A stretch of DNA of 64,000 nt from Thermoplasmata archaeon. GTDB lineage: Archaea > Thermoplasmatota > Thermoplasmata > UBA184. Within the stretch, counting starts at the first letter, position 1, and every line of letters starts with the position of its first letter. Below are positions 48,740 through 56,745 of the stretch, piece by piece. Location of the stretch: positions 100,707 to 164,706 of the forward strand of contig JAKAZU010000001.1 of assembly GCA_021826525.1 (NCBI GenBank). The letters are read 5' to 3'. Position numbers and translations under genes: made by a program. The notes beneath the pieces were generated by a model, which saw only the letters and a program-made list of their open reading frames with translations, had not been told where the DNA came from and ran no database searches.

Positions 48740-49725
48740 CGCCGGCGGTCCTTGTCCTCGCGGAGACGAGCGGCGGCCTCCTGACCGGCCCCACGAAGGA
48801 AGCGATCGGAGTTGCCCGGACCCTCGCCGGGTCCGACGGATCGGTCGCGGCGGTGACGATGGGCGGACCGTCGGCGCTCGAAGCGCTCGCCTCGTTCGGA
48901 TTGAAGGAGGTCTGGATGGCCGATGTGCCGCCCGAGGCGGCTACGAGCGGCGCCGTCGCCGCCTTGGCCGCCCACGCTGCGGACGAGAGCCGGGCCGCCC
49001 TCGTCCTGCTCGGAGGAACGACGTTCGGTCGGGACGTCACCGGTCGGCTGGCCGTGCGCTGGGGCGCGGCCGCTGCGACCGGGGTGACGGAGGTCGCGAT
49101 CACCGGCCCCGAAGAGGTCCACGTCCGCCGACCGGTCTATGGAGGACGAGCGACCGAGAGTCGTCGGCTCGTCGGCCCTCGCACGGTCATTGCGCTGCGC
49201 CCGCACGCGTTCGCCGAGGCGGCGGCCTCGGCGGGGACCCCGACGGTGCACGCGCTTGATCGCTCCGTGATACCCGTGACGGAGGGGGCTGCGCGACGAC
49301 GGTCGCTAGCTCCGGCGGAGCCGGGATCGGGTCCTTCGCTGTCCGACGCGACGATCGTCGTGTCGGGAGGCCGCGGGATGCGCGCCGCGGAGAACTTCCA
49401 CCTCATCGAGGAGCTGGCCCAATCGCTTGGCGCTGCGGTCGGAGCGTCGCGCGCGGTCACCGATGCCGGTTGGCGCCCCACCTCCTTCCAAGTCGGACAG
49501 ACCGGGCGCGCCGTCTCTCCCCAACTCTACATCGCAGTCGGGATCTCCGGGGCGATCCAGCATGTCGTGGGGATGGTCAGCTCTCGCACGATCGTCGCGA
49601 TCAACACCGACCCCAGCGCGCCGATCTTCAAGGTCGCGGACTACGGCCTCGTCGGCGACGCGCTGACGATCCTGCCCGCACTGACGCGCGAGGTCCGCAA
49701 AGTGCGGGGACTTCCGGCGAACTAG
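48736..49725 (+). CDS. etfA: Electron transfer flavoprotein alpha subunit
   Basis: EtfA binds the redox FAD. The 329-aa protein's C-terminal domain has IVVSGGRGMRAAENFHLIEELAQSLGAAVGASRAVTDAGWRPTSFQVGQTGRAVSPQLYIAVGISGAIQHVVGMVSSRTIVAINTDPSAPIFKVADYGLVGDALTILPALTREV. This is the complete FAD-binding signature. The N-terminal half (1-185) is the more variable nucleotide-like domain. It is translationally coupled to etfB. The final TAG overlaps by four bases the TAG of the convergent ETF-quinone oxidoreductase-like gene. Confidence 0.96.
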   Translation: MTPAVLVLAETSGGLLTGPTKEAIGVARTLAGSDGSVAAVTMGGPSALEALASFGLKEVWMADVPPEAATSGAVAALAAHAADESRAALVLLGGTTFGRDVTGRLAVRWGAAAATGVTEVAITGPEEVHVRRPVYGGRATESRRLVGPRTVIALRPHAFAEAAASAGTPTVHALDRSVIPVTEGAARRRSLAPAEPGSGPSLSDATIVVSGGRGMRAAENFHLIEELAQSLGAAVGASRAVTDAGWRPTSFQVGQTGRAVSPQLYIAVGISGAIQHVVGMVSSRTIVAINTDPSAPIFKVADYGLVGDALTILPALTREVRKVRGLPAN

Positions 49726-51023
49726 AGGTAGCGGGCGACGTCCGCGCCGTCGTGCAGCAGCGCCGTCGTCGACACGCCCGAGCGCTTGCGGACCTCCTTG
49801 AAGATCTTGCGCACGGTCTTCTTCGGCTGGGAGTCCTCGCTCATCATCGCGTGGAACAGCTCGACCGCCAACGCAGGGTAGGCGGTGTAGATCCGGGGAT
49901 TCCACTTCACGCGGTCCATCCGAGCGAAGTCGCGGAAGTCTCCGAGGATACCGCTGGTCTCGAGGCGCCGGTCGTACTCCTGAAGGCGGGCCGCCGAAGC
50001 GTCGCGGGCGGCCCGAGCGGCGAGGGCGGTTTCCGCGGCCTCGAGCCCGGAGCGGATCGCGTAGTTCATGCCCTGGATTACAATCCCGTTCGAGAACACG
50101 AAGCCGGCGGCGTCCCCCACGATCATCCAACCCGCGCCCGAGAACGCCCTCGGGCGGCTCGCCCAACCGGAGCTGATCAGCTTCGCTCCGTACTCGACGA
50201 GCTCCGCGCCGGCGAGCCGGTTCTGGATCGCCGGATGGAGCTTGAACCGTTCGATCAGGTCATGCGAGGCGGTATGGTTCCCGAAGAGCGAACCGATGTT
50301 GACGATGAGCCCCAGGCTGAGAGTGTCGCGATTGGTGTAGAGGAAGCCTCCGGCCATGATCCCTTCGGGGAAGATGCCGGTGACCCACTCCTCGGCGTGG
50401 CCCTCGTTGGGCCCGAGGTGGAACCGCTCCTCGATCGTTCGGCTCGGGAGAGCGTAGACCTCCTTGATCCCGAGCTCCGTCGCGGCCCCGTCGAGCCGCG
50501 CCTCCGGGCGGATCGGCGTGCCGAGGGAGAGGCGGGAGTTCGCGCCGTCCGCGACGATCGTCACCGGGGCGCGCATCTCCGCACCGTCCTGCACGATTCC
50601 GCGGACCGTGGTCCCCTCCCAGAGAAGCCTCTCGACCGGGACCCCCGAGATAACCGTCGCCCCCGCCTTCTCGGCCTCGCGAGCGAGCCAGGCATCGGTG
50701 CGCGCTCGAAGGACGGTATGGGCCCCGTAGGGCGCCCGCCTCCACCGCTCGTCCTCGAGGTCGATGGAAACCGCCCCCTCCGCGGAGAGGAGGCCGAAGC
50801 GCTTGCGCACGACGTGCCGCTCGACGGGCATCTCGTCCGCCCAGTGCGGGAGGATCCGGCCGAGGTCGTGGCCCCATAGGACCCCTCCCGAGAGGTTCTT
50901 CGCCCCCGCCTCGGGAGACCGTTCGACCAGGAGCACGTTCGCCCGGGCTTGCGCGAGCCGGATCGCGGCGGCCGAGCCGGCCATTCCGGCCCCGACCACG
51001 ATCACATCGAAATCCTCCGACAT
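49722..51023 (-). CDS. fixC: FixC-like ETF:quinone oxidoreductase flavoprotein
   Basis: The 433-aa FAD protein starts at ATG 51023 (MSEDFDVIVVGAGMAGSAAAIRLAQARANVLLVERSPEAGAKNLSGG). It has the GxGxxG dinucleotide fold, APVTIVADGANSRLS (second FAD contact) and AGWMIVGDAAGFVFSNGIVIQGMNYAIRSG (G-D-A-A-G, third FAD contact). The K-N-L-S-G-G and F-x-x-G-x-x-I-Q-G-M-N-Y motifs are those of FixC/ETF-QO. It passes electrons from ETF to the quinone pool. It lies tail-to-tail with etfA. The small FixX ferredoxin is not adjacent. Confidence 0.92.
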   Translation of the reverse strand: MSEDFDVIVVGAGMAGSAAAIRLAQARANVLLVERSPEAGAKNLSGGVLWGHDLGRILPHWADEMPVERHVVRKRFGLLSAEGAVSIDLEDERWRRAPYGAHTVLRARTDAWLAREAEKAGATVISGVPVERLLWEGTTVRGIVQDGAEMRAPVTIVADGANSRLSLGTPIRPEARLDGAATELGIKEVYALPSRTIEERFHLGPNEGHAEEWVTGIFPEGIMAGGFLYTNRDTLSLGLIVNIGSLFGNHTASHDLIERFKLHPAIQNRLAGAELVEYGAKLISSGWASRPRAFSGAGWMIVGDAAGFVFSNGIVIQGMNYAIRSGLEAAETALAARAARDASAARLQEYDRRLETSGILGDFRDFARMDRVKWNPRIYTAYPALAVELFHAMMSEDSQPKKTVRKIFKEVRKRSGVSTTALLHDGADVARYL

Positions 51024-51118
51024 CCGCGCCCTTCCTCGACACGGAAGCATCCAAATTAAGCGTGGGGTCGGGCGGTCGGAGCGGCGCCGCTATCCGTCCT
51101 GCATCGTTGGAGGCGCCG

Positions 51119-51964
51119 ATGGGAGCGACAGATTGTCACGTGCACCTCAGCCCCCTGGACGAGATGCGGCCGGAATCGATCGCGATGCTGGGCGCGGGCA
51201 CTCCCGAGCTCCGCCGCGTGATCGAGCACCCGAAGGAGTTCCTCGAGATACTGGATCGCGCGGGGGTGGAGCGGGCCGTCATCATCAACTATCTCAGCCG
51301 GAACGTCATCGGCTACACCGAGCGGGTCAACGAGTTCTCCGCCCGCTACGCGCGCGCGGATCCGGCCCGTCTGATCCCTTCCGGTGGCATCGAGGTGGAT
51401 CATCCGAATCCGAAACGCGAGATCACGCGGATGGTCCGCGAGATGGGCATCCGAGCGATCAAGCTGCATCCGCCGCACCAACTGTTCTATCCGAACGACT
51501 ACCTCGAGGGTCGCCCGCATCCCCGCCTGCGCGCGATCTACGCGACGGCCGAGGAACTTCACATCCCGGTGATCTTTCACACGGGGACCTCCGTGTTCCC
51601 GCAGGCGCGCAACCGGTTCGGAGACCCGCTCCACGTGGACGACGTCGCCGTCGACTTCCCACAGCTCACGATCGTGCTCGCCCACGCGGGCCGACCGTTC
51701 TGGATGCAGCAGGCGCTCTTCCTCGCCCGGAGGTTCCCGAACGTCTGGCTCGAGCTCTCGGGCATCCCACCCGGCCGACTACCGAGCTACCTGCCCCGCC
51801 TCGCCGAGTTCGCCTCCAAAGCGATCTTCGGCACCGATTGGCCGGGTCCGGGTGTCCGGGACCTGGGCACGAACTTCGAGGCGTTCCGGGCGCTCGGCCT
51901 GCCGGCCGATGTCCAGCGAGCGATCCTGGAAGAGAATCCGAAGAAGGTCTTTCGACCCGAGTAA
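51119..51964 (+). CDS. Amidohydrolase 2-family metal-dependent hydrolase
   Basis: The 281-aa TIM-barrel protein starts MGATDCHVHLSPLDEMRPESIAMLGAG, with the metal-binding H-x-H after strand 1. Further residues are RAIKLHPPHQLFYPND (strand 4), VIFHTGTSVFPQARNRFGDP (His of strand 5), LTIVLAHAGRPFWMQQALFLARRFPNVWLELSG (His of strand 6) and KAIFGTDWPGPG (catalytic Asp). This is the Amidohydro_2 pattern found in decarboxylases and hydrolases of aromatic or lactone-type acids. GGAGG 6 nt before ATG 51119 fixes the start. It is divergent from the fixC-like gene; the substrate is unknown. Confidence 0.9.
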   Translation: MGATDCHVHLSPLDEMRPESIAMLGAGTPELRRVIEHPKEFLEILDRAGVERAVIINYLSRNVIGYTERVNEFSARYARADPARLIPSGGIEVDHPNPKREITRMVREMGIRAIKLHPPHQLFYPNDYLEGRPHPRLRAIYATAEELHIPVIFHTGTSVFPQARNRFGDPLHVDDVAVDFPQLTIVLAHAGRPFWMQQALFLARRFPNVWLELSGIPPGRLPSYLPRLAEFASKAIFGTDWPGPGVRDLGTNFEAFRALGLPADVQRAILEENPKKVFRPE

Positions 51965-52050
51965 CCCGTCGGTTCCGTCGTTAGGTTCGCGGACGCAGCG
52001 GCCGGGGTCCGGCGCCCCGTTGCTAAATAGGCCGCTCGACTCGGTGCTTT

Positions 52051-52482
52051 GTGGCCGAGAACCAGGGTGAACCCGAGCCCCGCCCACCGGCGGCGGAGGA
52101 GCCCGTCGCCGCGCCATCCCCTACCGTTGAGGTCGTCGAAGGGGGGGAGGAGGTGGGCCGCCTTCCGCTCCCGCGACGCAACCGGGGCGAAACGTTCGCG
52201 ATAGCCCGCCAGCTCCTCGGGGCGGCGCGCATCCGCGTCATGTGCGAGGATTCCGTCTCCCGGATGGGTCGGATTACCGGGAAGATGAAGAAGAAGATGT
52301 GGATCCGCGAGGGCGATCTGCTGATCGTTCGCCCGTGGGGCTTTCAGGAGGGAAAGGCCGACATCCTGTTCCGGTACAGCCGGACCCAATCGCAGTACCT
52401 TTCTCGAAGGAAGCTCCTCCCCCCGACGATGGACATCTTCTCCACGACGGAGAGCGAACCGAACCCGCCCGTCGCGACCTGA
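52051..52482 (+). CDS. Translation initiation factor aIF1A
   Basis: aIF1A occupies the ribosomal A-site during initiation and helps start-codon selection. The 143-aa product has an OB-fold core (residues about 35-125): VGRLPLPRRNRGETFAIARQLLGAARIRVMCEDSVSRMGRITGKMKKKMWIREGDLLIVRPWGFQEGKADILFRYSRTQSQYLSRR. This matches the eIF1A core, including the M-x-G-R-I-x-G-K-x-K-K-x-x-W motif. A Pro/Glu-rich 33-aa N-terminus is additional. It starts with GTG 52051; CTAAATAGG 28 nt upstream implies a leaderless mRNA. The NAD(P)HX repair gene follows after 4 nt. Confidence 0.95.
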   Translation: MAENQGEPEPRPPAAEEPVAAPSPTVEVVEGGEEVGRLPLPRRNRGETFAIARQLLGAARIRVMCEDSVSRMGRITGKMKKKMWIREGDLLIVRPWGFQEGKADILFRYSRTQSQYLSRRKLLPPTMDIFSTTESEPNPPVAT

Positions 52483-52486
52483 GCGT

Positions 52487-53974
52487 ATGTGGCCCACCGA
52501 CCGCCGACCGCTCTCCTCCGTCGAGAGCTCGGTCATCGAAGAGAACGCCGTCGCGCTCGGGGTCACAATCGATGGCCTGATGGAGAACGCCGGGCGGGCG
52601 GTGGCCGAGGAGGCCGCGAAGCATCTCCCCTCCGCGCCGGCGCCGGTGGCGATCGTCGCCGGAACGGGGAACAACGGAGGCGACGGCACTTCGGCGGCCC
52701 ACTACCTCGCGCAATGGGGGTATGCTCCCGAGATATGGCTCGTCCGGCCGGCCTCGGAGATCCGTTCCCGCACGGCCCGCCGGTCCTTCGAACGCATCGA
52801 GCGTCACGCGCCGGTGCATCTCGGTGTCCCGACCCCGGAGGACCTCCGCCGGTTCCCCCTGATCATCGACGCGCTGCTGGGGACCGGGCAGTCGGGGGCT
52901 CTTCGCGCCCCGTACGGCTCCGCGGTCTCCGCGATCCAGGCGAGCGGGGTCCCGATCCTCTCGATCGACGAACCGACGGGACTCGGAGGTCCCGATGCGC
53001 TGAGGCCCCAGTGGACCGTCGCGCTCTCCGCCCTCAAAGAGGGGATGACCCCGGCCCGCTGCGGCGAACTCGTCCTCCGCGACATCGGGATTCCGGCGGA
53101 GGCTTGGCTGCGCACCGGACCCGGCGAGTTCGTCCTCTATCGGCCGGTCACCCTGCGCCGCGGGCGCGGCCGCGCGGGCCGGATCCTCGTGATCGGCGGG
53201 GGTCCGTACTCGGGTGCTCCCGCGCTCGCAGCCCTCTCGGCGCTGAGGACCGGAGCGGAGCGAGCTACCGTCCTCGCCCCCAAGGACGCCGCGGAGCGGA
53301 TCCAGGCGTTCAGCCCGAACCTCGTGGTTCGGGGGATAGGCACGGAGGCGTTCTCCCCGCACGACGTGGCGGGGATCCTCTCCTTCGTGCGCGCCGCTCC
53401 CTCGAAGGCCATCGCGATCGGCATGGGCGCGGGCCGCTCCCCCGGGACCCTCGCCGCGGTCGAGCAGCTCCTCCGCGAGCTGCCTGCGCAGCTCCCCGTC
53501 GTGGTCGACGCCGACGCGCTGGAGGTCGTCGGCCGAGGCGTGTGGACCGGGCGCTCGCTCGTCGCGACGCCCAACGCGGGGGAATACGCGCGGGTATTCG
53601 GTGGGGACGCGGCGCGCCCCCTGTCCGAGCAGATCGATGGAGCGCAGCGTGTGGCGCGCGAGCGGGGCATCCTGCTCGTCGTGAAAGGAGAGCCCGACAT
53701 CGTCACCGACGGGCAAGTGGCGATCCAGAACTACCATCATCACATCGCCCAGACGGTTTCGGGCGTCGGGGACGTCCTCGCGGGAACGCTGGCGAGCCTG
53801 CTCGCGCAGGGTCTTCCCCCATTGCACGCGGCCCGTCTCGGAACCTTCTGGGTGGGCGACGCGGGCATCCGCGCCGCGGGGCGGAAGAGCTTCGGCGTGA
53901 TGGCGACCGATATCGTCGAAGAGCTTCCGTCCTCGCTGCTCGCAGGATTGGACCGGATCTCACGGGGCGGCTAG
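52487..53974 (+). CDS. nnr: Bifunctional NAD(P)H-hydrate epimerase / ADP-dependent dehydratase
   Basis: The enzyme repairs damaged hydrated NADH/NADPH. The 495-aa fusion has an N-terminal epimerase (YjeF_N): SSVIEENAVALGVTIDGLMENAGRAVAEEA and VAIVAGTGNNGGDGTSAAHYLAQWGYAPEIWLV. Asp in LIIDALLGTGQSGALR follows. The C-terminal ribokinase-like dehydratase (from about 215) has RILVIGGGPYSGAPALAALSALRTGAERATVLAP, ATPNAGEYARVFG, LVVKGEPDIVTDG and the nucleotide site QTVSGVGDVLAGTLASLLAQGLPPL. Lengths match the family. It is coupled to aIF1A. Confidence 0.95.
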   Translation: MWPTDRRPLSSVESSVIEENAVALGVTIDGLMENAGRAVAEEAAKHLPSAPAPVAIVAGTGNNGGDGTSAAHYLAQWGYAPEIWLVRPASEIRSRTARRSFERIERHAPVHLGVPTPEDLRRFPLIIDALLGTGQSGALRAPYGSAVSAIQASGVPILSIDEPTGLGGPDALRPQWTVALSALKEGMTPARCGELVLRDIGIPAEAWLRTGPGEFVLYRPVTLRRGRGRAGRILVIGGGPYSGAPALAALSALRTGAERATVLAPKDAAERIQAFSPNLVVRGIGTEAFSPHDVAGILSFVRAAPSKAIAIGMGAGRSPGTLAAVEQLLRELPAQLPVVVDADALEVVGRGVWTGRSLVATPNAGEYARVFGGDAARPLSEQIDGAQRVARERGILLVVKGEPDIVTDGQVAIQNYHHHIAQTVSGVGDVLAGTLASLLAQGLPPLHAARLGTFWVGDAGIRAAGRKSFGVMATDIVEELPSSLLAGLDRISRGG

Positions 53975-53992
53975 GCCGACCGTCGCTCCGGG

Positions 53993-54652
53993 TCAGACGT
54001 AGCGCATCCGCGCGCGGATCTCCCGCGCGCGCGCACGAACCTCGGTGTGGCTCGTGGGGTTCCCCTCCGCGTATCCTGCGAAGAACTCCTTCAGGAGCGC
54101 CTCGCCCTTCGGCGACAGCGCCCTCAGGTCCTCGTCCACCAGGTGGAGGTCAATACCCAGCTCCTCGACGCCGGCGTTACGGGTCCCCATCGAGAGATCG
54201 ATCAGCGCGGCGGGGCCGTTCGGGCCCTCCGGGAACAGCACGTTCGAACTCGTGAGGTCCCCGTGCGCGATCCCGCCCGCGTGGAGCCGACCGAGCGCGA
54301 CCCCGAGCGAGCGAACCATGGCGCGCAGCGCCTCCGGGTCGAAGCCGGGATCCTCGAGACAGGCGCGCAGGGTAGAGCCCGGGAGCTCTTCCATGATCAG
54401 ACGGTGGCGGGCGAGATCGATGTCGTAGACGATCGGCGTTCGCACGCCGAGCCGGCGCGCTTCGACCAACAGGCGCACCTCGGCGCGGGTCCGCTCGGTG
54501 CGCAGCCGCTGGTCCAGGGCTTTCGGGCGATACCCCTTCGCATCCCGCTCCTTCGCGATGGCGGCGAGTCCCATCCACTCGACCCGTCGGAGCGACGCTT
54601 CCGCGCCGCGGGACAGAGGGGTCTTGCCTTCGTCCGCTGCTTCGTCCGTCAC
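53993..54652 (-). CDS. bud32: Bud32/PRPK kinase of the KEOPS complex
   Basis: Bud32 partners Kae1 in making t6A37 in ANN-decoding tRNAs. The 219-aa small kinase-like protein has SLRRVEWMGLAAIAKERDAKGYRPKALDQRLRTERTRAEVRLLVEARRLGVRTP (Lys of strand 3 and Glu of helix C). LIMEELPGSTLR, GIAHGDLTSSNVLF (catalytic loop H-G-D-L-T-x-x-N) and AALIDLSMG (D-L-S variant of DFG) follow. YAEGNPTSHTEVRARAREIRARMRYV is the family C-terminus. In Thermoplasma and many other archaea Bud32 is fused to Kae1, but here it stands alone. It is convergent with the NAD(P)HX repair gene. Confidence 0.95.
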   Translation of the reverse strand: MTDEAADEGKTPLSRGAEASLRRVEWMGLAAIAKERDAKGYRPKALDQRLRTERTRAEVRLLVEARRLGVRTPIVYDIDLARHRLIMEELPGSTLRACLEDPGFDPEALRAMVRSLGVALGRLHAGGIAHGDLTSSNVLFPEGPNGPAALIDLSMGTRNAGVEELGIDLHLVDEDLRALSPKGEALLKEFFAGYAEGNPTSHTEVRARAREIRARMRYV

Positions 54653-54763
54653 ACGGTCACTCCTGTGCCGACGTCGAGCCCGGGCCTTTCAAAACCCTTG
54701 GCGAGGGCCAGCGTCCAGCGGCTCGCTTAAGCGGCGGGGGCGCGTCCGCCCGTAGAGGCTCCC

Positions 54764-55549
54764 ATGGCATCCTCCGAACTGATCGGGCGCAAGACCGAAG
54801 AAGACGGGGTCGAGATCCTCGTGCTGAAGAACCCTCCCGTGAACGCGTTGAGCACGTCGCTCATCGCGGCGCTCGGCGAACACGTGGCGGCGATCGGATC
54901 CGACCGGCGCTCCCGGGTCGTCATCGTGACGGGGGACGGCCAGTACTTCAGCGCCGGCGCTGACGTGAAGGAGATGGCCGCGATGGACATGACCCAGGCT
55001 CCTCAGGTGGTCGCGAAGGGGCTCGAGACCTTTGCTCGATTGGAGAACCTTGCGACCCCCGTGATCGCGGCGGTCAATGGCCTTGCGATCGGGGGGGGGC
55101 TCGAGCTCGCGCTCTCGTGCGATCTCCGCATCGCCGGAGAGTCGGCCAAGCTCGGGGCGCCGGAAACCAAGCTCGGCCTGATACCGGCCTACGGAGGGAC
55201 CCAACGATTGCCGCGGTTGGTCGGGGCCGCGAAGGCGAAGGAACTGGTGTTCACCGGCGCGATGATCGGCGCGGCGGAGGCACTGCGGATCGGTCTCGTG
55301 AACAAGACCGTCCCCGCCGGTCACGAGCTCCGAGCCGCGCGCGACCTCGCGCATACCATCGCACAGAACTCCCCGATAGCGGTGCAGGCCGCCAAACGGG
55401 CGATTCGTGGCGGCCAGGACCGTCCCTTCGCCGAAGGGCTCGCGCTCGAGTCTGAGCTCTTCCGCACCGAGGTCCTTCCCGGGAAGGACCTTCCCGAAGG
55501 GCTCGCGGCGTTCGTGGAGCGCCGCCCGCCCAGGTTCCCGGGGGCCTAG
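54764..55549 (+). CDS. Enoyl-CoA hydratase/isomerase
   Basis: The crotonase-fold enzyme hydrates trans-2-enoyl-CoA in beta-oxidation. The 261-aa protein has NPPVNALSTSLIAALGEHVAAI, VVIVTGDGQYFSAGADVKEM (oxyanion hole) and NGLAIGGGLELALSCDLRIAGESAKLGAPETKLGLIPAYGGTQRLPRLVG. The first catalytic Glu is expected at G-L-E-L and the second at P-E-T-K-L-G. It ends LPEGLAAFVERRPPRFPG, as usual. The acyl-CoA dehydrogenase gene starts 2 nt after its stop, so two successive pathway steps are cotranscribed. Confidence 0.95.
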   Translation: MASSELIGRKTEEDGVEILVLKNPPVNALSTSLIAALGEHVAAIGSDRRSRVVIVTGDGQYFSAGADVKEMAAMDMTQAPQVVAKGLETFARLENLATPVIAAVNGLAIGGGLELALSCDLRIAGESAKLGAPETKLGLIPAYGGTQRLPRLVGAAKAKELVFTGAMIGAAEALRIGLVNKTVPAGHELRAARDLAHTIAQNSPIAVQAAKRAIRGGQDRPFAEGLALESELFRTEVLPGKDLPEGLAAFVERRPPRFPGA

Positions 55550-55551
55550 CG

Positions 55552-56745
55552 ATGCCGTTCGAGTTCTCGTTCACCGCCGACCAGGAGGCGTTCCGGGACG
55601 CGGTGCGCGCCTTCCTCCAGAAGGAGGTGGCACCCATCGTGGGGGAGATGGACGAAAGGGAGGAGTTCCCCCGTGGGACCGTCCATCGGATGCAGGAAGA
55701 GGGGTACTTCGGAGTCCCGGTCCCCGAGGAGTACGGGGGACTCGGTCTTGGCAAGGTCGGCTACTGCATCCTTTTGGAGGAGCTGGGCAAGGTCGACGCG
55801 TCTCACGGAACGATCGTCGGGGCTCACACCTCGCTGGGAACGACGCCGTTGCTCTACTACGGCAGCGAGGCCCAGAAGAAAAAGTGGCTCGTTCCGGCCG
55901 CGAAGGGAGAGAAACTTCTGGCCTACAGCTTGACCGAACCCGGCTCGGGATCCGACTCCGGTGCCGTCCATACGACCGCCGAGCCGGACGGCGATGGCTG
56001 GGTCCTGAACGGGACGAAGCTCTACTGCACGAACGGCCGAGAGGCCGACACAGTTATCGTAATGGCAGCGAACAACGTGAAGCTCGGGCCTAACGGAGGC
56101 GTCACCGCCTTCCTCGTCGACACGAACCTTCCCGGCTTCCGGGTCGGGCGCTGCGAGAAGAAGATGGGCCTCCACGGTACCTCCACCGCCGAACTGATCC
56201 TCGACCACGTGCGCGTCGGAGCGGACGCGGTACTCGGAGAGGTCGGCAAGGGTTTCCACGTCGCGATGACCGCTTTGGACGTGGGTCGCGTTTCGCTCGG
56301 TGCTGCGTCCCTCGGTGGGATGGAGGCCGCGACGCGCGAGGCGATCGAGTTCTCCAAGAACCGAACGCAGTTCGGGCTCCCGATCAGCGAGTACGAGGTC
56401 ATCCAGTTCAAGCTCGCCGATATGGCGATGAAGATTCACGCCCTCCGATTCATGGTCTACCACGCGGCGGCGCGTCAGGATGCTCTCGGCCACGATCCCA
56501 CCCGGTGGTCGCGCCTGGAGCGGCAGGACAAGACCCGCGAGGCCGCGATCGTCAAGTGCCTCGCCTCCGAGTGGGCGAGCGAGGTCATCGACGAGGCGCT
56601 CCAGATCCATGGCGGGCTGGGCTACATCCGGGGAACGCCGATCGAGCGCGCGTACCGCGATGCGAGAATCAGCGAGATCTTCGAGGGGACCAACGAGATC
56701 CAGCGCCTCGTGGTCTCGCGCGACCTGCTCGCGCGCGGTATTTAG
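55552..56745 (+). CDS. Acyl-CoA dehydrogenase (second copy)
   Basis: The 397-aa paralogue of the 46.8-kb gene starts MPFEFSFTADQEAFRDAVRAFLQKEVAPIVGEMDEREEFPRGTVHRMQEEGYFGVPVPEEYGGLGLG. It has YSLTEPGSGSDSGAVHTTAE, GLHGTSTAELILDHVRVGADAVLGEVGKGFHVAMTALDVGRVSLGAASLG, and GGLGYIRGTPIERAYRDARISEIFEGTNEIQRLVVSRDLLARG, with catalytic Glu in F-E-G-T-N. It follows the enoyl-CoA hydratase by 2 nt. Its TAG overlaps by four bases the stop of the convergent acyl-CoA synthetase gene. Two paralogues suggest different chain lengths or branched-chain substrates. Confidence 0.96.
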   Translation: MPFEFSFTADQEAFRDAVRAFLQKEVAPIVGEMDEREEFPRGTVHRMQEEGYFGVPVPEEYGGLGLGKVGYCILLEELGKVDASHGTIVGAHTSLGTTPLLYYGSEAQKKKWLVPAAKGEKLLAYSLTEPGSGSDSGAVHTTAEPDGDGWVLNGTKLYCTNGREADTVIVMAANNVKLGPNGGVTAFLVDTNLPGFRVGRCEKKMGLHGTSTAELILDHVRVGADAVLGEVGKGFHVAMTALDVGRVSLGAASLGGMEAATREAIEFSKNRTQFGLPISEYEVIQFKLADMAMKIHALRFMVYHAAARQDALGHDPTRWSRLERQDKTREAAIVKCLASEWASEVIDEALQIHGGLGYIRGTPIERAYRDARISEIFEGTNEIQRLVVSRDLLARGI

